From JAPPLG01 sp965199935 (GTDB lineage: Bacteria > Bdellovibrionota > Bdellovibrionia > Bdellovibrionales > UBA1609): 64,000 nucleotides of DNA. The stretch spans positions 868,001 to 932,000 of the forward strand of contig CBDATD010000001.1 of the NCBI GenBank assembly GCA_965199935.1, in the 5' to 3' direction. Shown one piece after another: positions 16,171-25,705 of the stretch; positions within the stretch are counted from its first letter, which is position 1, and each line of letters starts with the position of its first letter. The translations under genes were made by a program, and so were the position numbers. The notes below the pieces were generated by a model. It had not been told where the DNA came from. It did no database searches and worked only from the letters and a program-made list of their open reading frames with translations.

Positions 16171-17822
16171 AAAGGAGGTGGAAAAAGCTGTATTTAAAAA
16201 AAAGAGCTGAAACATCTTCTCCAGAAGCTTCTGCTGTTTTGGACAGCTCTAAGGACAACGAAAGAGTTCTTAAGTCTTTTAACATTCCTTATGAGTTTTA
16301 CTCTGTGGATAAAGAGCAAACTTCACAGGGGCTGAGTCAAAAGGATTTTAAAGGGAGAAAGGATTTGCGACATCTGCCTTTTGTCACTATTGACGGCATC
16401 CATGCAAAAGATTTTGATGATGCTGTGTACATAGAGCCTTTGAAAAAAGGGTGGAAGGCGTTTGTGAGTATTGCGGATGTTGGATGGTATGTAAAAGAAA
16501 AAAGCCGCTTGGATAAAGAAGCTTACCTAAGAGGCAACAGCACCTATTTTCCGAATTTTTCAGCCCCTATGCTGCCTCCTTATTTGAGCCAGGGTCTTTG
16601 TTCCTTAAATCCTCATGCGCCCCGTCTCACAATGACTGTAGAAATGGACTTTGATTCAAAAGGACGTCAAAAAAAATCTTTTTTTTATGAATCTGTTATA
16701 TGCAGTCAGGCCCGCCTCACTTACGAAAAAGCTCAAAGAATCATTGATGGCAAATCTCATCTTTCCGAGGATATTCAAGGCTCGATAAAATGCGGAGCTC
16801 AGTTGGTTCAGCTGTTGATGGAAGACCGCTTTAAAAAAGGAGCTTTAAATTTAGAGTTGGATGAGGTTGAAATTTTTGTAGATTCAAAAGGCCGGCCTTT
16901 GAATATTGTTCAAACACAAAGATTGTTTTCTCACAAATTCATTGAGGAGTTGATGCTGGCCTGTAATAAGGCTGTTGCTGAATTTTTAAACAGCAGAAAA
17001 ACTTCTTGTATCTATAGAGTGCATGAAGATCCTCGGAAGGAGGATTTGTCTCATTTGAATAAATTTGTTCAGTCCGTGGACTCTACAGCAGATCTTTTTG
17101 GAAAAAGGAAAAGTTATTTTAAAAAACAAAAATCTCTGGCTTTTCAACTGTCCCAATTTATCTATAAAATGAAGGAGCATCCTAAAAAAAATATTATGCA
17201 TTATTTAATTTTAAGAGCGCTTCCTCAAGCTCGATATAGCGCTTACAATAAAGGACATTTTGGACTGCAATTTGAAAAGTATTTGCATTTTACTTCACCT
17301 ATTCGGCGTTATTCAGATTTAGTTGTTCATCGTATTTTAAAAAGGATTTTAAAGAAGAAGTCCTATGCTGTTTCCAGCAGGGAGCTGGAAACAACGTCTC
17401 AGTTTTTAAGTCAGTGCGAACAAAGATCAGTCAAAGCCGAGAGGTTTATGGAGAATATTAAAAAAGCGCGGTTTATGAAAAAGTATATGGGAGAAGAGTT
17501 TTCAGGCGTTATTTCTTCTGTCACAAAATTTGGTTTTTTTGTTTCTTTAAATGAGTACAGTGTCGATGGATTGGTGCATATTAATAATCTGGGAGGGCGT
17601 TGGAGGTTTCATCCTTCTCAACTAATTTTGAAGGCTCATCCTTCTGGATACACCTTTCGCCAAGGGGATGAGGTGTCTGTTCGGGTGGCGGCGGCTCATA
17701 TCGAAGAAGGGCAAATTGATTTTGAATTAACAGAGCATCAACATAAAAAGTTTTACCGAAAAGAATCTTCTCGTTCTAAAAAACTTTCTTTCAGGCGTCG
17801 AAGTAAAAGAAAATCCTTCTAA
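16167..17822 (+). CDS. rnr: RNase R-like 3'-5' exoribonuclease, lacking N-terminal RNA-binding domains
   Basis: RNase II/R family exoribonuclease that degrades structured RNA. The RNB domain begins almost at once (PFVTIDGIHAKDFDDAVY near 72-90, containing the catalytic aspartates) and continues to the TSPIRRYSDLVVHR signature. A C-terminal S1 domain (GEEFSGVISSVTKFGFFV...DGLVHI) and a basic tail follow. At 551 residues it lacks the helix-turn-helix and cold-shock domains that full RNase R (about 750-800 residues) carries at its N-terminus. Upstream is the HAD gene, not a missing first half, so this is a genuinely short form. Confidence 0.88.
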   Translation: MKRRWKKLYLKKRAETSSPEASAVLDSSKDNERVLKSFNIPYEFYSVDKEQTSQGLSQKDFKGRKDLRHLPFVTIDGIHAKDFDDAVYIEPLKKGWKAFVSIADVGWYVKEKSRLDKEAYLRGNSTYFPNFSAPMLPPYLSQGLCSLNPHAPRLTMTVEMDFDSKGRQKKSFFYESVICSQARLTYEKAQRIIDGKSHLSEDIQGSIKCGAQLVQLLMEDRFKKGALNLELDEVEIFVDSKGRPLNIVQTQRLFSHKFIEELMLACNKAVAEFLNSRKTSCIYRVHEDPRKEDLSHLNKFVQSVDSTADLFGKRKSYFKKQKSLAFQLSQFIYKMKEHPKKNIMHYLILRALPQARYSAYNKGHFGLQFEKYLHFTSPIRRYSDLVVHRILKRILKKKSYAVSSRELETTSQFLSQCEQRSVKAERFMENIKKARFMKKYMGEEFSGVISSVTKFGFFVSLNEYSVDGLVHINNLGGRWRFHPSQLILKAHPSGYTFRQGDEVSVRVAAAHIEEGQIDFELTEHQHKKFYRKESSRSKKLSFRRRSKRKSF

Positions 17823-17954
17823 AATTAACGTTTTTGGCCTTTTATCTAGAAAATTCACACTGGCATTTTTTTGAAAATGGTGGTATAGTCTGTCTGTGGC
17901 TTTTTTTGAAGCCCTTGCATGAGGGCGTCAAGTGGACTGTCATTGGGGTACGTT

Positions 17955-18320
17955 ATGTCTTTACAGCACTATGGTGAGAATACAAGCATTCACTTCGAGA
18001 GCTCCAATGAAGAAGATTTTTTGGAAGCTAAAGATAATTTAGATAAATTGCTGAGAAAGGCTCCTTGTGACTCCAACTGCCGTTTGAATATTACCTGTGC
18101 TGAAAATATATTTAAAGGGGTGTTGGAAATAAGATCTCCAGAAAAATCTTTCCGCGTGGAAGATCAATCCTCTGCTGTCAAAGCTCTTCAAAAATCTTTG
18201 TTCCTGAAAATCAATAAGGAATTGAGCCAGTGGAAAAAAGACAGGTCGCTTGAAGATATTACCGGTTCTATTAAACTACGTTCTTTTTCTATGGAAAAAA
18301 GTAAAATTAAAAGACGTTGA
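17955..18320 (+). CDS. small protein, possibly HPF/RaiA-like ribosome-associated
   Basis: A 121-residue protein starting at ATG 17955 (GGGG seven bases upstream); an ATG at 17919 would add 12 residues. The layout resembles hibernation-promoting factors: an N-terminal strand (SIHFESSNEEDF), a helix with KDNLDKLLRK, a strand (NITCAENIFKGVLEIR) and a final helix with a basic end (AVKALQKSLFLKINKELSQWKKDR). The sequence match is weak, so treat the family as a suggestion. Confidence 0.45.
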   Translation: MSLQHYGENTSIHFESSNEEDFLEAKDNLDKLLRKAPCDSNCRLNITCAENIFKGVLEIRSPEKSFRVEDQSSAVKALQKSLFLKINKELSQWKKDRSLEDITGSIKLRSFSMEKSKIKRR

Positions 18321-18372
18321 AATTGCATCTCATTGAGAAAGAGCCTCTCTTAGGTTCTTTATATGTGTATTG

Positions 18373-18389
18373 AATGTAAATATTACATT
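18373..18389. promoter_or_regulatory. perfect palindrome AATGTAA-N3-TTACATT (putative operator)
   Basis: 7-base arms and a 3-base centre (ATA), 79 bases before the HEAT-protein start. The same arms occur at 30627-30643, and the core TGTAA-N3-TTACA at 41529-41541, each time upstream of an exported protein gene. Confidence 0.55.
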
Positions 18390-18468
18390 GTGTGAAAAAA
18401 GGATTGCATTCAAATTGGATTCTTGTGAAGGTGGGGCTGTTGCTCGTGAGAAACAAGAGGCAGTGGAC

Positions 18469-19401
18469 ATGGCAAAAAATCTTCACTTTTTTTGGATGTT
18501 CAAAGTTTTTCTTCTTTTTTTGTGTGTTTTTTCCGTTCAGGCTGATGATTCATGCAAAATTCATTTCATTGAACCGAAACCATCGAATTCCTCCAATCGT
18601 CTCAGTGTAAAAAATCTTTTGGCTTTAGCTAAAAGCAGAAACGAGCAGGAGAGAAAATCAGCGGTGCGGCAGGCCGGAGAATTGAAAAGCAAAAAAAGCC
18701 TTGATGTTCTTAATTTTTTAAAAGATGATCCTGATGTCTCTGTCCGCAAAGAAGTTCTTATTTCTTCAGCTTACAGGTCTGAAAACGGCGGCCTTCGCGT
18801 TCTCACTTTTTTTAAAGAAGACTCTTCCGTCTATCTTCGCTTTTTGGCTGAAAAGCTTTTGAAAATAAGGACAATAATTATTTCTGAATTTTCTGATAAA
18901 GAAGTTATTCAGAATACATTCAAAGAAGCAACAGAAGATATATCATCCATAGAATGGTTGGAGCCTTTTGCGGTCTTAAGGGAAAAAAATAAAAACTCTT
19001 CTGCTTCAGAAAATGTTGAAATTTTTAATGCTGTTGGAGATTCTATGGAGATTGCCAGGGGGATTCTTGGAGGCATGATGCATGAAAATCCTTTTGTGAG
19101 ATTGTCCTCTATTTACTTTTTTTACTCCCTTGTTAAAAGAGCAGAAAAAGACGCTGCTGAAATACATTTTTTGACTCGGTCTTTTCTCCTGAATTTTTTT
19201 ATAGAAGAGCAGAATCCTCATGTGAGTTTGGCTTTTTTGGATGTTTTTAAGAAAATGGGCGTGGAAGATCCTTATATTTTATCTATCATCCTTGAAAAAG
19301 GAATGAAGGATCCCAATAAAGACGTTCAAAATGCCGCAAAATTAATGGGGAAAAAAGATTCCAAGAAAAGCAGAGAATCTCATTTATCTCTTGTTAAATA
19401 A
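18469..19401 (+). CDS. exported HEAT-repeat protein
   Basis: The 310-residue form starting at ATG 18469 has a signal peptide (MAKNLHFFWMFKVFLLFLCVFSVQA). The upstream in-frame extension to 18370 lacks a ribosome site and would run through the palindromic operator. Residues ~45-130 show HEAT-like helical pairs (ERKSAVRQAGELKSKKSLDVL, DPDVSVRKEVLISSAYRS, SSVYLRFLAEKLL), and two more occur near the C-terminus (HENPFVRLSSIYFFYSL, NPHVSLAFLDVFKKMG). HEAT solenoids bind protein partners. The role is unknown. Confidence 0.65.
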   Translation: MAKNLHFFWMFKVFLLFLCVFSVQADDSCKIHFIEPKPSNSSNRLSVKNLLALAKSRNEQERKSAVRQAGELKSKKSLDVLNFLKDDPDVSVRKEVLISSAYRSENGGLRVLTFFKEDSSVYLRFLAEKLLKIRTIIISEFSDKEVIQNTFKEATEDISSIEWLEPFAVLREKNKNSSASENVEIFNAVGDSMEIARGILGGMMHENPFVRLSSIYFFYSLVKRAEKDAAEIHFLTRSFLLNFFIEEQNPHVSLAFLDVFKKMGVEDPYILSIILEKGMKDPNKDVQNAAKLMGKKDSKKSRESHLSLVK

Positions 19402-19441
19402 AACACACAAAATCAACAGAATCTAAGTCCCAGCCCGGTTT

Positions 19442-19888
19442 TCATTTTTTTAGGAGTTTGTCTAATTTTTTATTGATTTGAGTATTTTGGGTTTTCAGCT
19501 GTTTCTTTATTTGGCTGTTTTGGGTGTCCATCTTTTTATTGATACGCCTCGTTTCAGCTGTGAGTTTTACAATTTTTTTATTTGTATCAGTGACGTGGTT
19601 CGAAAGATGATGCTCAATTCTGGAAACATCATTTTTCAATCCAGAAATATCATTTTTCAATCCAGAAATATCATTTTTCATTCCATGAATGTCATTTTTT
19701 ACTGTTTTAAATTCTTTGTTTGTGTGTTCAATGTGGGAGAGGAGGCTGTTTTCCACAATGTTCAATTTTTCTTTTGTGGGGCTGTGAACTTGCTCCATCA
19801 GCTCCACCATCTCCTTTTTGAACTCCGCAAAAGGAGGCCATCCTAATAAAATTCCATTCTTCTTTTGGCCTGGTTTCATAAATGACAT
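19442..19888 (-). CDS. coiled-coil protein with 7-residue repeats
   Basis: A 148-residue, highly charged, helical protein with no signal peptide or membrane segment. After a short N-terminal piece (KKNGILLGWPPFAEFKKEM) the rest is heptad-like, with near-identical repeats GLKNDIS / GMKNDIS / GLKNDVS. These are encoded by about three 21-bp DNA repeats between roughly 19620 and 19690. The end is lysine-rich. It probably forms a coiled-coil oligomer. It is convergent with the HEAT gene. Confidence 0.55.
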   Translation of the reverse strand: MSFMKPGQKKNGILLGWPPFAEFKKEMVELMEQVHSPTKEKLNIVENSLLSHIEHTNKEFKTVKNDIHGMKNDISGLKNDISGLKNDVSRIEHHLSNHVTDTNKKIVKLTAETRRINKKMDTQNSQIKKQLKTQNTQINKKLDKLLKK

Positions 19889-19951
19889 TTTGTTATTATT
19901 GTTGGATTAAGTCAAGTGTTAAAATGCAGAGGAAGTGAGAGTTCAGCTCGG

Positions 19952-21340
19952 TTAAAGCTGCATCTCGTGGGGAAAGAGCCTCTTCTTAGCTCGGTAGTAA
20001 GCGCGGGGCGATAAAGACAAAAAATCAATAAGATAAGCCATGTAAATACACGAAAATCTTTCCGCTTGGGAGGCCAGCAAACTCTCCTCCGCGCCCACTC
20101 GCAGCAATTCTCCCCAAAAAGGGTTGAAAGCTTGATTGGCTGTTTTAATTTTTTCAATAAGCCGGCGGTCTATTTTTTCCATTTGCCTCAAAAGAGAGTG
20201 AATTTTTTGGCTGTGATTTTTATGATTGTTTTCTATTTGTTCAGAGAAAAGATGGTGAATTTTATCTTCTATAGGAGTTTTTTCTTTCATTAAATTTTTA
20301 ATATCTTCGTAAAGGTTTTGATTTTTCTGGAGGTGCTTTCTTTCTTCAGCCAATTCTTCGATCACGAGAGCTGTTCTCCAGCCGCATTTCTTTTTGAGCA
20401 GAACAACATCTGTATAAACTTGATCTCCTATGTATAAAATGTCATCTTCTACAAGCTGAAGAGATTTTGTAAGATTTTCAGCACAGCCAAATTGATATAA
20501 GCCTCCTTTTGAAGGAATCAATATATTTGAGGCTGTTTCAAAAGTATTTTTATCCAATTCTTGAAAATCTTTTTGTTTATAAAAAAAACTAGGCTTATGG
20601 GCCGAAGTAATAATGATCTCAAAGAGGTCCATCCATGAAGAGTGGTTTTTCAAAAAAGGCGTGAGTGTAAAATTCAAGAGAAAGTCCGTGTAATCTATGG
20701 GGGAGTTGGTCAGCAGAAAGAGTCTTTTGCCGTGCTTGATGAGTTTTTCCAGAGCGGGGGCGATTCTTGGATTTTTATAAATGTAGTGATCCGGCTCCTG
20801 CATAACTTTTTTTTTAATATCACTTTGGATGTGAATAGCTTCAACAGATTGACAAATGTCGGAGAATATCTGCTCTGTTGTTGGTAAATAAAGACCTTTG
20901 TTTTTTAACTCAATCAACTGCATATAAAGTGATGTGTAGGCTAATTCAAAGTGAGATTCAATAAATGAAAAATGCGGATGGTTCAAATCAAAATCAATAT
21001 AATCTGCCGGATAGATTTCTCTCCTATTGGTGTAATTAATTTGAGTTTGGCCGTTAAAGATGGTTCGAATAGAGCGATAGCGGGAAAGTTTTAAAAAGTT
21101 TCCTTTTTGAGTGTCAATGACCAGCCCCCGAATGACAAGATTTGGATCAAATTTCAGTTTTAAGATGTCCTGAGGATATTGTTTTTCTGAAACTAACTTT
21201 TGAACCAGAACCTTGTGAGTTTCATTTTCAAAGTTATGAGTGTTGTAGCGCACCAGAGTATAATCCATATCAAAGCCAATGGCTTTGATTTTTCTCATGT
21301 TTAAAGTTCTATTGACAAAAACTTGATTAGGTTCATTCAT
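19952..21340 (-). CDS. HAD-IG family 5'-nucleotidase
   Basis: Resembles cytosolic purine 5'-nucleotidases of the HAD-IG group, which dephosphorylate IMP/GMP-type nucleotides. Motif I is IGFDMDYTLVRY, motif II LFLLTNSP, and the C-terminal acidic motif ILYIGDQVYTDV. The family's hallmark N-terminus VFVNRTLNM is present, so the start is taken as ATG 21340 (462 residues) and not the ATG at 21382. The end has a helical, charged segment. It diverges from ribD with an 80-base gap. Confidence 0.85.
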   Translation of the reverse strand: MNEPNQVFVNRTLNMRKIKAIGFDMDYTLVRYNTHNFENETHKVLVQKLVSEKQYPQDILKLKFDPNLVIRGLVIDTQKGNFLKLSRYRSIRTIFNGQTQINYTNRREIYPADYIDFDLNHPHFSFIESHFELAYTSLYMQLIELKNKGLYLPTTEQIFSDICQSVEAIHIQSDIKKKVMQEPDHYIYKNPRIAPALEKLIKHGKRLFLLTNSPIDYTDFLLNFTLTPFLKNHSSWMDLFEIIITSAHKPSFFYKQKDFQELDKNTFETASNILIPSKGGLYQFGCAENLTKSLQLVEDDILYIGDQVYTDVVLLKKKCGWRTALVIEELAEERKHLQKNQNLYEDIKNLMKEKTPIEDKIHHLFSEQIENNHKNHSQKIHSLLRQMEKIDRRLIEKIKTANQAFNPFWGELLRVGAEESLLASQAERFSCIYMAYLIDFLSLSPRAYYRAKKRLFPHEMQL

Positions 21341-21417
21341 AACATTCAGGGTCCTCAGTCTAACAATATTTAAGATGAACAATCAAGAAAGCTTTTAAAA
21401 GAAGAGTTCTTAGAGTT

Positions 21418-22527
21418 GTGAAGAGGCTTATTATCTGCTACACCCCTTATGCCGTGAATGTATTGAACAAAGAACAAGCCATGATGCTGGCCATTGAGCA
21501 GGCTCGACGAGGCTTAGGGAGGGTTTCTCCTAACCCTCCAGTAGGGGCTGTCATTTTAAATGCCCAAGGTCAATTGCTGTCCACAGGCTATCACCGGGCT
21601 TTTGGATCGGATCATGCTGAAATAATGGCTGTTAAAAACAATAAGCACCCTTTACAACAGGCTGTTCTACACGTGACCTTAGAACCTTGCTCTCACCAAG
21701 GGCTGAATCCTTCTTGTGCGGATCAGCTGATTCAACTGCCTTTTTCTAAGGTGTGTGTGGGCGTTAAGGATCCCAATCCTAAAGTCTCCGGACGCGGTAT
21801 TGAAAAACTAAAGCAGTCAAAAATTGAGGTAGAGATGTATGAAGGCCCTTTAAAAAGCCAGTTGGAGGAATTGATTGAAATTTTTTCTTACAATATGAAA
21901 AATAAAAAACCTTTTACAGCTTTGAAAATTGCCTCTTCTCTGGATGGCAGTATAACTGCTTTCAATAGGAAATGGATTACAAATGAATCTTCCAGAGAAT
22001 ATGTTTCTTTACTGAGAGGACACTATGATGCCGTTTGTATAGGAGTACAAACTTTTTTGACAGACAACCCTCGTTTAAACTCACGCCATCCTCATTTTTT
22101 GGATCAAGAAAACACAGTGATTATATTAGATCCAGACGGCCTGAGTTTTTCTGCTTTAAAAGACTCCCAATTGGTTCAGGTGAGAGCTCCCTCAAAAGTG
22201 ATCATAGCCGCTCGACGGCCGCAGGAAGGTTTGCCTTATTGTATGATTCAACAAGACCAAAATCCTTTTGATTTAGAGGATCTTTTGCGTAAGTTATTTC
22301 ACAAAGGCGTTTATTCCATTTTGGTGGAGGGGGGCGGGGGAGTTTTTTCCTCGTTCTTAGGACAATCTCAAAGGATCTATCTGTTTCTAGCCCCTTTCTT
22401 AGCAGGGGGAAAGAGTCGAAAAAAGTGGTGGAGCGAAGAGTTAAATGTTCCCGCCTGCTTGTCTTCCGTCCGTACTTCAAATTTTAAAGAGGATATTTTA
22501 ATTACAGGGAGGCTAGAAAACTCTTGA
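21418..22527 (+). CDS. ribD: riboflavin biosynthesis deaminase/reductase RibD
   Basis: Bifunctional enzyme of riboflavin synthesis: the N-terminal deaminase removes an amino group from the pyrimidine intermediate and the C-terminal domain reduces the ribosyl group. Deaminase motifs are SDHAEIMAV and PCSHQGLNPSC (zinc ligands His and two Cys). The reductase half has LKIASSLDGSI and SILVEGGGGVFSSF. GTG 21418 is the longest start; the conserved region begins at MMLAIEQARRG, so a start nearer 21460 is possible. ribBX and ribH lie 4 kb downstream, separated by unrelated genes. Confidence 0.93.
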   Translation: MKRLIICYTPYAVNVLNKEQAMMLAIEQARRGLGRVSPNPPVGAVILNAQGQLLSTGYHRAFGSDHAEIMAVKNNKHPLQQAVLHVTLEPCSHQGLNPSCADQLIQLPFSKVCVGVKDPNPKVSGRGIEKLKQSKIEVEMYEGPLKSQLEELIEIFSYNMKNKKPFTALKIASSLDGSITAFNRKWITNESSREYVSLLRGHYDAVCIGVQTFLTDNPRLNSRHPHFLDQENTVIILDPDGLSFSALKDSQLVQVRAPSKVIIAARRPQEGLPYCMIQQDQNPFDLEDLLRKLFHKGVYSILVEGGGGVFSSFLGQSQRIYLFLAPFLAGGKSRKKWWSEELNVPACLSSVRTSNFKEDILITGRLENS

Positions 22528-22557
22528 GGTCCTTTTTCTTATTCCGATAAAGAAGGT

Positions 22558-24504
22558 ATGAGCTTTCACAAAAGACATATTAAAATTTTGATCGTGGATG
22601 ATGATGTTCATTTCATACACAGCCTCAACAATATGCTGGGGACCTTAGGATACTCTGTGTCTGTAGCTTTTTCACCCTTAGAAGCTGAGACGTTGATTCG
22701 ACAACAGCCTTTTCATATTGTGTTTGTAGATTGTTTAATGCCTGAGATGGACGGCTACTCTTTTGCTAAAAATATTGAAAGGGATTTTGGCTCTTCTATT
22801 AAAGTTCTGCTGATGAGCAGTGTTTTTAGCTCCAGTGATATTAATTATATGGAACATAAGAATATTTTGTCCATGCTTAAAAAACCCATTGCGGAGGAGG
22901 CTTTAAAGAGAGAGGTTGAATCTGTCATGAATCAAATTCTCCAGCCGGCAAAAAACAAACTTTTAACACCCCTGCTTTGTGAAAAATTTGTTCAATGGAA
23001 GGATATTTATAAAGAGCTTAATCCGTCCGTGTACATCAATGAAGGAGATGTATTATTACTATTTTTCTATCTGTTGTATTCGGAGTCCGAATCGACTTTA
23101 TCTTTATCTGATGGGAAGTGTTCTGTGGAGATAGGATTTTTAGATGGGAATGTTGTGTATTTTTCTGAGCAGGAGCGGTCTAGAATCGTTTCCTATTTTT
23201 CTAAGAAAAATGTTTTGCAGGAAGAAGAGCTGATTCCGTTTTTGGAGGCGAATGGAACAGAGAGTTTACACCATTTAATCTCACATGGAATGATCAGCCC
23301 GCATCACTATATTCAGTATGTGAAAGACGGTGTTGAGTGGGGGTTGAAGTATTTTTCAAAGAAAGCCCGCGTGCAGGCGGGATTAAAGCAAAATCCTTTA
23401 TCCGAAAGCGCAGATGTTGAACAAAATTTAGAAGTGAATCTGGATGCCAGTGTATTTATTCAGAATATGGCGGGGTTCATAGAGACGGATCTGTCTCCTC
23501 GATTTTTAAAAGGAATGATGGAGTCTCTGGGAGAGTATCGGATGGACGTGGATCACAGCAGGAGGAAGTCATGGAAGCAATATACCATACTGCCTTTTAA
23601 ATTTGTTTATGATCAAATAGGTGATTTGAACTCTTCTGTGAGTTTAAAGGATTTGTTGAATATGTATCCTCGCGAAAAGGACGCAGTTCATCAGGCTGTT
23701 TTTTGGCTGTTGTCCCAGGGTGTTATAACTCTTAAACAAGATTTGTTGGCTCAAATTGGTGAAGTCTATGCGCAAAGGTACCAGGCCCTATATAAGATTA
23801 TACGAGGTATGGATGTGGTGCAGATATTTGAGTTTTTAGGCTGTAGAAATACTTCGGATCCAAATCACATTAAAAAGATTTTTTCTGTCTATACAGAACA
23901 TAACCATGTGGATTTGTTTTCTCAATATTCCACAGCCGCGCAAACATGGGTTCGTCAATGCCATCAGATTGTGAACAATGCCTACAATATTGTTAAAGAC
24001 AGCAAGAAACTAAAAAGTTATGATCACAAAAAACAAATAAAAGAGGCGGCAGATATTATTGAAGTGGAAAATTTAAAAAAGCGTGTACAGAAGCTGATTC
24101 AGCACAAGAAATATGAAATGGCGTTAAAACTTGGCCGCAAAATAAAATCACTGAAAAATATTTCTCAGACGATTAAAGACGAAATCTTTTTATGGGAGGT
24201 TGTTATTGAAATGGAGCGAAGCTCATTCTCACTTTCGACCCACAGGCTGAAAGCTGTTGCTGAACAGATTCAAATCGCCGTCCAACAGTCTAGTCTCCCT
24301 ATGTATCTCTACTTCTATGTCTCTGGTTTGTTGGAGTTTTGTGAGGGAAATGAAGACAAAGCAGAATTTTTCTATGATAAATCCGTGAAAGAAAACCCTC
24401 AATTTGCTCCAGCAAAAATCAAACAGCTTATGCTAAAAGACACCGGTAAGACTAAGTTTTTAAACCTTGAAAAAGTCTTGAAGAATAAAAAGAAAACAGC
24501 TTAA
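22558..24504 (+). CDS. response regulator with PATAN/DUF4388-like and C-terminal helical domains
   Basis: A 648-residue protein with an N-terminal receiver domain (about 8-125): acidic pocket Asp14-16, phosphoacceptor Asp58 in FVDCLMP, Ser/Thr switch near 87 and Lys109 in MLKKP. The next ~250 residues contain a repeated GFLDGNVVYF-type motif typical of PATAN/DUF4388 regions found after receivers in deltaproteobacteria-like genomes. The last ~150 residues are helical and TPR-like. There is no DNA-binding domain. No histidine kinase is adjacent. It ends one base before the convergent ATP-grasp gene. Confidence 0.72.
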   Translation: MSFHKRHIKILIVDDDVHFIHSLNNMLGTLGYSVSVAFSPLEAETLIRQQPFHIVFVDCLMPEMDGYSFAKNIERDFGSSIKVLLMSSVFSSSDINYMEHKNILSMLKKPIAEEALKREVESVMNQILQPAKNKLLTPLLCEKFVQWKDIYKELNPSVYINEGDVLLLFFYLLYSESESTLSLSDGKCSVEIGFLDGNVVYFSEQERSRIVSYFSKKNVLQEEELIPFLEANGTESLHHLISHGMISPHHYIQYVKDGVEWGLKYFSKKARVQAGLKQNPLSESADVEQNLEVNLDASVFIQNMAGFIETDLSPRFLKGMMESLGEYRMDVDHSRRKSWKQYTILPFKFVYDQIGDLNSSVSLKDLLNMYPREKDAVHQAVFWLLSQGVITLKQDLLAQIGEVYAQRYQALYKIIRGMDVVQIFEFLGCRNTSDPNHIKKIFSVYTEHNHVDLFSQYSTAAQTWVRQCHQIVNNAYNIVKDSKKLKSYDHKKQIKEAADIIEVENLKKRVQKLIQHKKYEMALKLGRKIKSLKNISQTIKDEIFLWEVVIEMERSSFSLSTHRLKAVAEQIQIAVQQSSLPMYLYFYVSGLLEFCEGNEDKAEFFYDKSVKENPQFAPAKIKQLMLKDTGKTKFLNLEKVLKNKKKTA

Positions 24505-25632
24505 TCACTTGATCTGCACAAGGCAGAATCCTCCCAGAGGGGTTTGAAAATTGGTGGCCTGCCCCTTATAAATTCTGCCGCCGATCAGCTGTATTTGATT
24601 TTGGTAAACGTAAGCTCGAATGTCGAATTTCCATTTTTCTTGGTGAATGGGATCCTTCCATATTCCAGGAGGAGTGTATTTCTGTACAATGTAATTTTTC
24701 AGCTCTGAGAACTTCTTTTTTGTGATGGTTTTTCCCCGATAAGAGCCTCTGCCGCCGTAGCTTTCAATAGGTTTAAAAAATAATTTTTTTCTATTTTCCC
24801 AAGCAGATGTTTCTGAGTCCAGCATCCAAGATGGGATGCAGGCTTTCTGGAGCAGTTCATTATTGGAAACTTTTGACAAATGATAGAAGAAACAAAGATT
24901 TCTCTTATCTGCGGAGCGGAAATACTCCTTTGGGTGAGGGCTGAAACAAACTGTTTGTTTTTGGCAGGCCTGCTTTAAAAGAGGCCATCTGTTTAAATAA
25001 AAATCAGTCAGTCTATTGTAGATAAAATCTATTTCAATATTATGAGGGTCTATGAGCCTGTTTTTTTTATTGATCTTCAGATTTTTTGCTTCTAAAATTT
25101 CGTTTTTCCAGCCCCATGTGTTCATCAGGTCGTGGTACATAAAAAATTCAAATTTCATTTTTTGCTTGTCAATATCATCATCTACAATGGCTGTCTTCAA
25201 AGGAGGGGCGGTTTGTTTTGAAAAGAGATTCCATTCTTCGAAAAAAGATTTTTCCAAAGACTTCAAAGAATTTGTCTTCAGCCCGTGAGATTTTTGAATC
25301 AGGTCTATGACAAGGAAACCGGAGGCATTGGTATTAATTTCAATAAGCTGAGGAGTGTTTTGCTCATCCAAATGAAAGTCATAAGCCATGAGGACAGAAC
25401 GATTTTTTATTTTAACAGCCGCCGTTTTTGAATCTTTCATAAAAAAAGGTTTTTCTTTACGGCTCCACTGATCAATAGTCTGTATAATGACTTTCATTTT
25501 GGAGAGGGAAGATGAAGGAATCTCAATAATGAAAGGGGAAACTGCTTTTTGAATTTGCTCTTTTATAATGGGAGCTGACGGATAACACTGTCTTAAATTT
25601 TTAATAAATTTGTTGTAAAAAGAGTGTTCCAT
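24505..25632 (-). CDS. ATP-grasp-like protein
   Basis: A 375-residue protein with ATP-grasp features: LIEINTNASG near residue 97; a nucleotide-loop-like KPIESYGGRGS near 285; and a C-terminal catalytic-like segment KFDIRAYVYQ...GGRIYKGQATNF. The order, with an ExNtN motif well before the glycine loop, is reminiscent of glutathione-synthase or glutathionylspermidine-synthase-type ligases. Such enzymes join a carboxylate to an amine using ATP. The substrate cannot be told. It is convergent, end to end, with the response regulator and divergent from xthA. Confidence 0.6.
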   Translation of the reverse strand: MEHSFYNKFIKNLRQCYPSAPIIKEQIQKAVSPFIIEIPSSSLSKMKVIIQTIDQWSRKEKPFFMKDSKTAAVKIKNRSVLMAYDFHLDEQNTPQLIEINTNASGFLVIDLIQKSHGLKTNSLKSLEKSFFEEWNLFSKQTAPPLKTAIVDDDIDKQKMKFEFFMYHDLMNTWGWKNEILEAKNLKINKKNRLIDPHNIEIDFIYNRLTDFYLNRWPLLKQACQKQTVCFSPHPKEYFRSADKRNLCFFYHLSKVSNNELLQKACIPSWMLDSETSAWENRKKLFFKPIESYGGRGSYRGKTITKKKFSELKNYIVQKYTPPGIWKDPIHQEKWKFDIRAYVYQNQIQLIGGRIYKGQATNFQTPLGGFCLVQIK

Positions 25633-25705
25633 ATCTGCTCTGCTTGTGTCCTCAGGTTTTACAAAGATATTTTACTTGAGCTGTTGTTCAAAAACAGCTA
25701 AAAAG

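Noticed and set aside
17861..17875. Sigma-54 -24/-12 promoter (TGGCAT...TTGAA) before the HPF-like gene
   Set aside because: The spacing between the GG and the expected GC is one base short and the -12 GC is missing.
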